23,787 nt of DNA from Mesostigma viride (Eukaryota > Streptophyta > Mesostigmatophyceae > Mesostigmatales > Mesostigmataceae): the NCBI GenBank assembly GCA_009746045.1, contig RPFO01000999.1, forward strand, positions 1 through 23,787. Direction: 5' to 3'. This document shows positions 17,729 to 23,787 of the stretch, piece by piece. Below the pieces are notes generated by a model. It had not been told where the DNA came from, did no database searches, and saw only the letters and a list, made by a program, of their open reading frames with translations. Position 1 is the stretch's first letter; the number at the start of each line of letters is the position of its first letter. A program made the translations under genes and the position numbers.

Positions 17729-19266
17729 GTGCCCTCACGTGCAGGGGTGCTGCCGGCGAGGCGCACGGAATGGTCAACAGTGTCAACCTCCGCGGTTGTG
17801 GCGCCACAGAAGAGGAAGGGGCTCATCGGGTCGCTCAAGCGGTCGCCAAAGGGGGCGACGGGACCATGGGAGGGGATCAACGTCGTGGCCAAAACGTCAA
17901 GATCCTCATAAAACCAATAGTCGGGGCGACGCGACAGGGCGTCAGGGACCGTGTTGTCAAGGCCCTTGACATATTCGATCTTGAACGGACCGAACTGTGC
18001 CAAATATTCAAGCCAACGGGCTTGGCGTGGCGTAAGCGTGGGCTGCGTCAACAAGTGCGTGAGGGGCCGATGGTCGGTCTGGATGATCAAGCGGTACGGG
18101 TCCGCAGGGTCGGGTTCGGCCATGGCCACGTTGAACTGAGCACCCAGAAGATGGTGCCGCCAAGTATGGCAACAGTACACCACGGCCAACAACTCTTGCT
18201 GATGGACCGGGTAATTTCTTTCGGCCGGGATCATCGTCCGGGAGATATACTCGACCGGTTGGAGACCGAGACCATGGTCTTGGAGCAGCACACCGCCAAT
18301 AGCAACCTTGCTAGAATCGCTATTGACCACGAATGGCTTGGTGGGATCCGGAAGGATGAGGACAGGCGCAGTGGCGAGCCTGGCCTTCAGCAGGTCAAAG
18401 GCCTGTTGACACAGGCCTGACCATTCCCACGGTACGTCCTTCTTGAGGAGGTGAGTAAGCGGGGCCGCAATGGTCGCGAAACGCGGGATGAAGCGGCGAT
18501 AATACGATACCAAGCCCAAGAAGCTGCGCAAGGCGCGAACATTCGCGGGAACAGGCCACTGTTGGACGGCGGCGACCTTATCGGGGTCCGTGGACACGCC
18601 CTTGTCCGAGAGAATGTGGCCTAGAAAGGGGACGCTGCGGCCTGATTCTACCTTGCTGCGGCGGGCGGACAGTTTATTATCCGCCATGATCTGCAGAACC
18701 GCGGCAACATCCTCCAAGTGCTCCTCGAACGTGCGAGAGAAAATGAGGATGTCATCCAAGTAGATGGCCACGCAGGTGCGTTTGTACGGCTGCGTCCCCG
18801 GGTCCCACGGGATAGTCGGGTCGCGCAGGTCTGCCGAGACCTGGGGCAGCCGACTAGTGCCCATCACCGACCTAAAGAGGTGGTTCATGAGCATCTGAAA
18901 AGAGGCAGGGCTGTTACACAAGCCCATGGCCGCCACGCGGAATTGGTAATGGCCAAAAGGCGTGGCAAAGGCTGTTTTATGGCAATCTTCGGGGGCGATC
19001 CGAAGTTGCCAAAAACCGTCTGCACAATCGAGCACCGTAAAGTACTTTGCGCCCTCCACCTTATTAAATATATCATCGATGCGGGGGAGGGGATACTTGG
19101 ACTTCACGGTGATCGCATTGAGTTTGCGATAATCCGTAACCAGACGCCACTTCCCATTGGGTTTGGGCACCAGCAACACGCCCGCGCTGTAAGGGCTATT
19201 GCTGGGCTCGATCAAGCCGGCCTCCAACAAGCCGACCAAGATCTTCTTGAGCTCTGCCAACTCCAC
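17584..19266 (-). CDS. chromovirus reverse transcriptase and RNase H
   Basis: The frame has 560 codons, displayed from a GTG; the true entry is from the protease frame, since the conserved RM...ELxELKK block is split across the two frames at GGGCCC (19267-19272). The reverse transcriptase palm has D80 (VLDCADGFW) and the catalytic YLDD at 169-172. The thumb follows with FLGHILS and LRSFLGLVSYYRRFI. RNase H motifs are NSDSS (D317), QQEL (E358), TDHRPL (D398) and DALSR (D442). A stretch of about 25-30 residues (roughly 136-163) between FRSVM and the YLDD strand is longer than in typical Ty3/gypsy enzymes, where only about eight residues separate these motifs. The protein copies genomic RNA to DNA and degrades the RNA strand. 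The last 75 or so residues after position 490 read past the integrase junction in the wrong frame and are probably not made. The stop is TAG at 17584-17586. Confidence 0.95.
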   Translation of the reverse strand: MELAELKKILVGLLEAGLIEPSNSPYSAGVLLVPKPNGKWRLVTDYRKLNAITVKSKYPLPRIDDIFNKVEGAKYFTVLDCADGFWQLRIAPEDCHKTAFATPFGHYQFRVAAMGLCNSPASFQMLMNHLFRSVMGTSRLPQVSADLRDPTIPWDPGTQPYKRTCVAIYLDDILIFSRTFEEHLEDVAAVLQIMADNKLSARRSKVESGRSVPFLGHILSDKGVSTDPDKVAAVQQWPVPANVRALRSFLGLVSYYRRFIPRFATIAAPLTHLLKKDVPWEWSGLCQQAFDLLKARLATAPVLILPDPTKPFVVNSDSSKVAIGGVLLQDHGLGLQPVEYISRTMIPAERNYPVHQQELLAVVYCCHTWRHHLLGAQFNVAMAEPDPADPYRLIIQTDHRPLTHLLTQPTLTPRQARWLEYLAQFGPFKIEYVKGLDNTVPDALSRRPDYWFYEDLDVLATTLIPSHGPVAPFGDRLSDPMSPFLFCGATTAEVDTVDHSVRLAGSTPAREGTCAAAGGEGLRPRTAIWCRRQESTLQCSPLERHSRWQILQQRSSSART

Positions 19267-20246
19267 GGGCCCATGCGAAAAATGGGTGAGGTGGTAGGTG
19301 GGTGCCCCTCCTGCAAATGAATGCGGTGGAGCACCGGTCTGGCCGGGGGAAACGTAGGTGTTTTCTCCTCAAACACGGCTGAATACTGATCGAGCACTGC
19401 GTTGAGTCGTTTCACCTCGTCTTCCGACAAGTCCATGCCAAGCGAGTTTAACGAAACTCCAGCCTGTGCATGCTGGGCGCTGGGCCCGCGCACGTGGGCA
19501 AGGGCGTCCAGACGAATGGAGTAAACGGGAGGAGGCTGCCGGGCTCTCATCATCCGCTTGAACTCCCTTTTGGACATGAGAATGTCCGCAAGGCGACGAC
19601 GGTCACTCTTGAGGGCAGGCGTGTCATCGGTGATGGTCATGCCGTTGGCCGCATACTGCCGCTCAGGTAACCAGAATGACCCATCTGGGAAGTGGGTAAC
19701 CATGGTACCAAAAGAGACGGTCACCTTGGAGATGTGCAGCCAGTCAATCCCTAGGATGATATCAGCCGCTTGTAAGGGAATGACCGTGGCGCGAATGGGC
19801 ACGCTGGTGCCTTGTACGATAGGGGCCAAGTCCACATAGCCCGGGGATGGCTGAGTGTAGCCATCCGAGTATCGCACGCGCCGAGCAATGGTATGGGGAG
19901 TCGGGGTTACTCCCAGGCGCTGCACTATGGCCTCACTGATGAAGGTGGTAGCCGCACCACTGTCAATGAGGACCTTGATGCCCTCCAAACAACGCCCAGA
20001 GCCCTGGGGGTCTGGTAGGCTTCCAGTGAAGAGGAGTAGTTGCCGCGGGCCTTCGCTAGGCTCCGCTTGCCATTCCTGGGTCTCTGTCACCACATTACAT
20101 GGTAACAAAACTTGGGCGACTTGTGCATGGCCGGGTAAGGTGTCGCCCGGAGTGCCCTCCCGGCCTCTCAGTCCAACGCCTCTCCTGCAGGCCCCTCGTC
20201 CACCGGTGTGCCTCGCAGGTGGCCGGATGCGGCCGCGGAAGAGCCA
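19212..20246 (-). CDS. chromovirus aspartic protease and linker to reverse transcriptase
   Basis: The frame is open from after a TGA at 20247-20249 to a stop at 19212. Counting from the TTG at 20108 it has 298 residues. The protease active site is DSGA (residues 49-52, in KVLIDSGAATTFI), and the second conserved block is IILGIDWL (117-124). The C-terminal part (PPARPVLHRIHL, residues 254-265) is the conserved lead-in to Ty3/gypsy reverse transcriptases, so protease and polymerase belong to one polyprotein. The first 79 bp overlap gag in the -1 frame, with no in-frame ATG before the active site that I would trust. Synthesis probably depends on frameshifting from gag or on a corrected base. The protease cuts Gag and Gag-Pol during particle maturation. 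Confidence 0.9.
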   Translation of the reverse strand, partial: WLFRGRIRPPARHTGGRGACRRGVGLRGREGTPGDTLPGHAQVAQVLLPCNVVTETQEWQAEPSEGPRQLLLFTGSLPDPQGSGRCLEGIKVLIDSGAATTFISEAIVQRLGVTPTPHTIARRVRYSDGYTQPSPGYVDLAPIVQGTSVPIRATVIPLQAADIILGIDWLHISKVTVSFGTMVTHFPDGSFWLPERQYAANGMTITDDTPALKSDRRRLADILMSKREFKRMMRARQPPPVYSIRLDALAHVRGPSAQHAQAGVSLNSLGMDLSEDEVKRLNAVLDQYSAVFEEKTPTFPPARPVLHRIHLQEGHPPTTSPIFRMGPWSWQSSRRSWSACWRPA

Positions 20247-22042
20247 TCATCAGGCTCGGCCGCGTCTGCGGCATCCAGTTGGTTGAGGGCATGCCCAGCT
20301 TGCTGGTAGGAGCTTGGGGGCGCCTTGGGTTGTTGGTACAGCCGGGGCTGTTGGCGCGCTTGTTGCAAGCGTCGGGCACGCTCACCCGCACTGGGAGCTG
20401 TGCGCATATTTCGCGCCGGTGGTGGCCTCGAGGCCATTTGCGGGGAGGCCGCTTGGAAATTGTTGCGTTGCACAGGCGGGGCCTGGTCCAGCGGAGGGAG
20501 ATCAGGGCACTCACGTTTGATGTGCCCCACGCGGTTGCAGTGGTAGCACTGAATCCGGGAAGTGTCCAAGGCATTAATGTCCAGGACCTCGCACTGTAGC
20601 TCATCCACCCACACGGGGGCGAATCCCAGCTCATTGAGTTCCAGTGCATTCACGCGGGGTTTTGGGGTCCGCTGCACCAAGGGAGCTATCTCCGCTAGGT
20701 AGGTCTTGATGTCCTGCAGGTTCCATTGAGCCCAGGAGAGGTGGGCGAATTTCCGCTTCACCTCATCCCGGAATTCGGGTTGCAAGCCCTCATAGAACCT
20801 TGCCAAGGCTTCTGGGCCCATCAGGTCATCAACCCGCCCAGCTAGAAGCTCGAACTTGGTCATATATTCCCGATAGCTCAGGTTCCCCTGCTTGAACGCC
20901 CCAAAAGCCTCCCGGTCCAGCTTGTCTTGGTCGGGTGGCAGGTACTTGGCCCGTGCTCGCCGAAATAATTCAGCCAAGCTGCTGGGGAAGCCATTGGCCA
21001 GGGCGCTTTCGCAATGGAGAGCTTGTCTCACATCGGGAGCCAGTGCCTCGCTGGACACCAGCTTGACCTTGATATCCTCGTCCAAGAGCTTGCGATTGTA
21101 TGTCTCCCAGATGTCGATCTTCTGAGACACTGCAATCTCCCAAGCCTCAAACTCTTGGTACGAGCAGTCGGGTTTAAACTTGGGAATATCCGACAGCTTG
21201 GGCAACGGTGGTAGTCGCCCTGCATTGTGAGTATCATCGTCATGATGGCCCATGATACTCGCGGGTCTCCCGGGCCCGGCCACACCTTGCGAGGTGTGCC
21301 CACGCGGGTAACCTGCCGGGGGGCTGCACTCATCCTCACCCGGGTGCTCATACCCATGTGGGTAGTGGGCGCGGCTTGCATAATGATGGGCGGCGGTGGC
21401 CGCTGGGTGCTGCGCTCGTGGGTCACCCGGAGCCAGGCGGTCGTATGCTGAGTTGGGGAGGGGAATCGCCTCCCCTGCGACCCCGAAGGAAGACCGACCG
21501 GTCCGTGCGGTGCCCTGGCCCTGCCCAGCCATATTTGGCGAGGCATGGCCGAAGGGGCTAGCCCCAAGGGGTCCAGGCGCATGATAGGACGCCCGATGCG
21601 CAGCGCGGCGAGACCGCGATCGGCTATCATACAAGGGTGGCGCCGGGGCGCTGCTGGGCCAAGTGGCCAATGTAGGTTGCGGCAGCACCGTAGGCAGGGC
21701 CCCACTCCTACCGTAGTGCAGGGTAACATTATTCCCCTGCGCCCCCGCGCCGGCTCCTACACCAAGGGCCGGACCCGCCGACAATCCCGCGATGGATGTT
21801 CCACTTGGTGGTCCATTAAGGGGATTCACTACAGGGCTACCAGGTGGTGCACCGGCAGCCGCCGAGGAATTCCCTCCCAAACGTGGGGTTTGTGCTGGGG
21901 ATGACCCCCTAGAGCCACGCTCACTACTCGGGCGTGAGTGATTTTGGGTAGCTCTCTCTGCCGCCTCGAGTGCTGCCACGAGGGAAGGGGCAGGAGAGAA
22001 GCGATGGGCCTCTCGTCGCCCTCGCTCAATACCGTCAGCCAT
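20168..22042 (-). CDS. chromovirus Gag with CCHC zinc knuckle
   Basis: The protein has 624 residues from ATG (MADGIERGR) to TGA. The first half is low-complexity and rich in Pro, Ala, Gly and Ser. A conserved retrotransposon Gag domain follows at about 290-480 (ACSYQEFEAWE-like start, then AELFRRARAKYLPP, LSYREYMTKFELLAGRV, and ARFYEGLQPEFR). At about residues 499-512 there is a CX2CX4HX4C zinc knuckle (CYHCNRVGHIKREC), which binds genomic RNA. The C-terminal tail is Gln- and Pro-rich (RRLQQARQQPRLYQQ). Gag forms the cytoplasmic particle in which reverse transcription occurs. The start is well supported because it is the first ATG after a leader of about 450 bp. The C-terminus overlaps the protease frame by 79 bp. 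Confidence 0.94.
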   Translation of the reverse strand: MADGIERGRREAHRFSPAPSLVAALEAAERATQNHSRPSSERGSRGSSPAQTPRLGGNSSAAAGAPPGSPVVNPLNGPPSGTSIAGLSAGPALGVGAGAGAQGNNVTLHYGRSGALPTVLPQPTLATWPSSAPAPPLYDSRSRSRRAAHRASYHAPGPLGASPFGHASPNMAGQGQGTARTGRSSFGVAGEAIPLPNSAYDRLAPGDPRAQHPAATAAHHYASRAHYPHGYEHPGEDECSPPAGYPRGHTSQGVAGPGRPASIMGHHDDDTHNAGRLPPLPKLSDIPKFKPDCSYQEFEAWEIAVSQKIDIWETYNRKLLDEDIKVKLVSSEALAPDVRQALHCESALANGFPSSLAELFRRARAKYLPPDQDKLDREAFGAFKQGNLSYREYMTKFELLAGRVDDLMGPEALARFYEGLQPEFRDEVKRKFAHLSWAQWNLQDIKTYLAEIAPLVQRTPKPRVNALELNELGFAPVWVDELQCEVLDINALDTSRIQCYHCNRVGHIKRECPDLPPLDQAPPVQRNNFQAASPQMASRPPPARNMRTAPSAGERARRLQQARQQPRLYQQPKAPPSSYQQAGHALNQLDAADAAEPDDGSSAAASGHLRGTPVDEGPAGEALD

Positions 22043-22492
22043 CGCGTGGTGGCTGGTAAAGTGTGAACAATGTGCCTCTAGTCACCTTGGCGGGATGACA
22101 AATTAAGCACAAAAATACGTCAATTAAAGGACGTGAGATATTACTGCAGCTTGCCGGAGCTGACAGTATGTATCCCAGATATAGGGTATGGGCAATGGCC
22201 AAGACGCCAACTAATGCGTGAAATTGCAACCCACAAAGCGTTTCCGTTTAAAGCACGCAATATAAGGAGATTCGTTTCCGGACGAATCCCTTAGGTCAAC
22301 CGGACAAGGCCAGGTTGGGGCATGCAGAACCGCAATATGGGTAACGGGTATGGGCAGTTAGGATTGTGGGGATCCGACCCCCACAATGAATTACTGCAAG
22401 CGGAATTAGTAAGGGTTCCGGCCCTTATATAATTCCGTTGCTGATCCGGATCAGATTACAGAAAAACGGGACGGGATAGAGGCCACTAGGAA
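22043..22492 (-). other. 5' leader of the chromovirus
   Basis: About 450 bp lie between the primer binding site and the gag start codon. No long open frame continues into gag; the region would be the untranslated leader that normally carries packaging signals. No specific structure was assigned. Confidence 0.7.
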
Positions 22493-22510
22493 AGTTTCCT
22501 CCGAGTCCAG
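22493..22510 (-). other. primer binding site candidate
   Basis: Immediately inside the 5' LTR the minus strand reads C followed by TGGACTCGGAGGAAAC. The TGG pairs with the CCA end of a tRNA, and the position one base from the LTR is typical. The primer would be a tRNA ending in GAGTCCA; I cannot name which one without the host tRNA set. Confidence 0.75.
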
Positions 22511-23243
22511 TTTAACACGTATGGCTATTTAAAATAGCGCCTTAAGGATTGAGAACGAATGCGAAAGACCTTTGACTTCCTATGCGTCACAGCGCACGAT
22601 GGTGGCTTAAGAATACTCGTCACACAATACGAATAAGCTCAAACCCGGAAAACCGGTTTCGTATATTACAATGTTACCACACAGATTAAAACACTCAATG
22701 CGGGAAGACTTACACCCAGTAGGCGAGGGATTCACACTCGAGCCCACAGGAGATTTACACTCCAGGATTAAGCGATGGTAAATAATCTGTAGAGCAACGT
22801 GGTAAATTACGATACAAGGTCCGGATTGCTGGCATAGCTCGTGCCTTCCTATTTTGTCCCTTCGTCCCCGTTGGTGGCTGCGCCTGGCGCTGCCAACCAG
22901 GCATGACGTGAGGTCCGCGGGGACGGGCTTCTCGAACCGTCTAGAACACGTTAAAGACCAGTACGGCTAGAGGCCTCTCCTGAAAAATATCCAAATGTCC
23001 GTAGGTACCATCATAACGCATGTGCAGTGCCACTTGGCTGTCCGTAACTCCCGTTCAGGCGCTAGGTCTGCCTACGGCGCAAAGGCCAAGTTCGTCAGCA
23101 AAACTTCTACACTTACTTCCACACGGATTGCCTCGGCTGCCAACTATACTATGGCCTCGGCACTGGCGCCGGATTACGGTCGGCGCCGATCGACCGGGAC
23201 GGATAATTTAATACCACAAATGGCATGTTGCATCCGTGCAACA
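22511..23243 (-). repeat. 5' LTR of the chromovirus (733 bp)
   Basis: Identical by eye to the 3' LTR except for C22576. On the minus strand it starts TGTTGCAC at 23243. It should contain the element's promoter and polyadenylation signals, but the transcription start cannot be placed from sequence alone. A 95-codon open frame inside appears in both LTRs, so it is a property of the repeat and not a separate gene. Confidence 0.96.
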
Positions 23244-23248
23244 CCCGG
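23244..23248. repeat. right 5-bp target-site duplication of the chromovirus
   Basis: CCCGG directly outside the 5' LTR matches 14779-14783. The next base is also G, so the empty site reads GGCCCGGGTT; this shifts the frame of the interrupted pseudogene by one base relative to its best coiled-coil reading. Confidence 0.85.
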
Positions 23249-23434
23249 GTTCTCCAATGTGGAAACCAAGGTCGTCCACAAGCTCCAGTTCACGCGCTGC
23301 CACCGCGGCGCAGGCATCTGAGAACACACACTGCACTTGTCTCTGGCCTAAACCAGGTGGAGGGCAAGTGCGGCGTGCTCATGAAGAAGCTTGAAGCCAG
23401 AAGTACAGCACAGCAGCGACAATTGCAGACTTAG
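23249..23434 (+). pseudogene. coiled-coil-like pseudogene, 3' part after the chromovirus
   Basis: This continues the sequence cut at 14783. One frame gives FSNVETKVVHKLQF, which follows well on the heptad-like sequence before the insertion, and stops at TGA. Another frame gives LNQVEGKCGVLMKKLEAR and ends at a TAG at 23432-23434. The two segments look like consecutive pieces of a coiled-coil protein separated by a frameshift. The family is not recognised. Confidence 0.45.
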
Positions 23435-23620
23435 CCCAGACACACACCTACCCACGTCAATGCCCATGCCCAGAGACTCGCGGCCTCATCCCACCCCCCT
23501 GCACGAACAGTTCCCAAACAAAAGAAAAGGCAAACAAAAGGAACAAGAGTAGCAAGCTCGCATTGCGAGCACATATGCCAGTTCTGGCGCACATGCCAGG
23601 CCGAAAGCAACTCATTGATT
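23435..23620. other. unassigned sequence after the pseudogene
   Basis: No gene is recognised. It contains an A-rich stretch with repeated CAAACAAAAG words (23514-23540) and a perfect 7-bp inverted repeat, GCTCGCA-T-TGCGAGC (23556-23570), which could be a small hairpin. Confidence 0.45.
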
Positions 23621-23707
23621 GCCCCTGCCCTGCCCCTCCTGCCCCTGCCCCTTGCCCCTGCCCTGCCCCTGCCCTGCCCCTGCCCTGCCCCTGCCCCTGC
23701 CCCTGCT
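23621..23707 (+). repeat. CCCTGC / CCCCTGC microsatellite
   Basis: About 87 bp of alternating CCCTGC and CCCCTGC units. The minus strand has closely spaced GGG and GGGG runs and so has quadruplex potential. The unit differs from the satellite hexamer CCCTCG by the order of its last two bases. Confidence 0.92.
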
Positions 23708-23787
23708 GTTATATTAAGTTTCAGCTCGCAGTCACATGGAAATAATTAATGATTGTGTGCCGATACTTAGCCATTTTGTGGTTCGAG

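Larger units (their letters stand above)
14784..23243 (-). mobile_element. Ty3/gypsy chromovirus LTR retrotransposon (8460 bp)
   Basis: This is a full-length element on the minus strand. It has the order 5' LTR (22511-23243), primer binding site, gag, protease, reverse transcriptase-RNase H, integrase with chromodomain, polypurine tract, and 3' LTR (14784-15516). Integrase lying downstream of RNase H puts it in Ty3/gypsy rather than Copia, and the C-terminal chromodomain places it among the chromoviruses. The two LTRs are exactly 7727 bp apart at every point compared and differ at one position that I can see (T14849, C22576), so insertion was recent. A perfect CCCGG duplication flanks it. All catalytic motifs are intact, yet the four frames are joined only through -1 steps at three places. 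It inserted into an already decaying coiled-coil pseudogene. Confidence 0.97.

Noticed and set aside
17632-18420. 262-codon plus-strand open frame
   Set aside because: It is antisense to the reverse transcriptase-RNase H coding sequence, which carries all catalytic motifs. The antisense product shows nothing recognisable.
18718-19320. 200-codon plus-strand open frame
   Set aside because: It is antisense to the reverse transcriptase palm; GC-rich coding sequence often leaves such shadows.
21028-21729. 233-codon minus-strand open frame overlapping gag
   Set aside because: It lies in another frame of gag; the gag frame has the conserved domain and zinc knuckle, and this one has neither.

Overview
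The window looks like a repeat-only stretch of a eukaryotic nuclear genome; I see no host housekeeping gene. It is GC-rich and holds a Ty3/gypsy chromovirus, a hAT DNA transposon, a decayed LINE and a C-rich satellite. I infer, at moderate confidence, a green alga (Volvocales-like chlorophyte); nothing here fixes the species.

Positions 1 to about 13184 are one satellite array. It has 18 tandem monomers of about 608-635 bp, which start at 361, 972, 1582, 2214, 2827, 3436, 4046, 4658, 5268, 5876, 6511, 7124, 9045, 9657, 10269, 10889, 11506 and 12156. A decayed edge copy lies to the left (about 130-360). On the right the array ends in about 430 bp of pure (CCCTCG)n. The + strand is strongly pyrimidine-rich, so stop codons are rare and many long open frames appear by composition alone. 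Every seventh monomer (4, 11, 18) has an expanded hexamer tract and a GGGGGCC junction, which suggests a higher-order repeat of about 4.3 kb.

Monomer 12 is split by a 1300-bp hAT element (7431-8730). It has perfect 9-bp terminal inverted repeats, an 8-bp target duplication (CAGGTGCC), arrays of AATACG-type subterminal motifs, and a truncated transposase that keeps the BED-type zinc finger and the N-terminal region up to PPSR.

Positions 13185-14783 hold about 400 bp of unrecognised AT-richer sequence. After it come the 3' end of a broken LINE reverse transcriptase (13604-14008) and a frameshifted coiled-coil-like pseudogene (from 14111). That pseudogene is interrupted by a nearly intact chromovirus on the minus strand (14784-23243, 8460 bp) flanked by CCCGG duplications. 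The chromovirus has 733-bp LTRs differing at one position that I can see, a candidate primer binding site, a polypurine tract, gag with a zinc knuckle, protease, reverse transcriptase-RNase H, and an integrase with a C-terminal chromodomain. Its four reading frames are each joined by a -1 step. The pseudogene resumes at 23249, and the window ends with a CCCTGC-type microsatellite.
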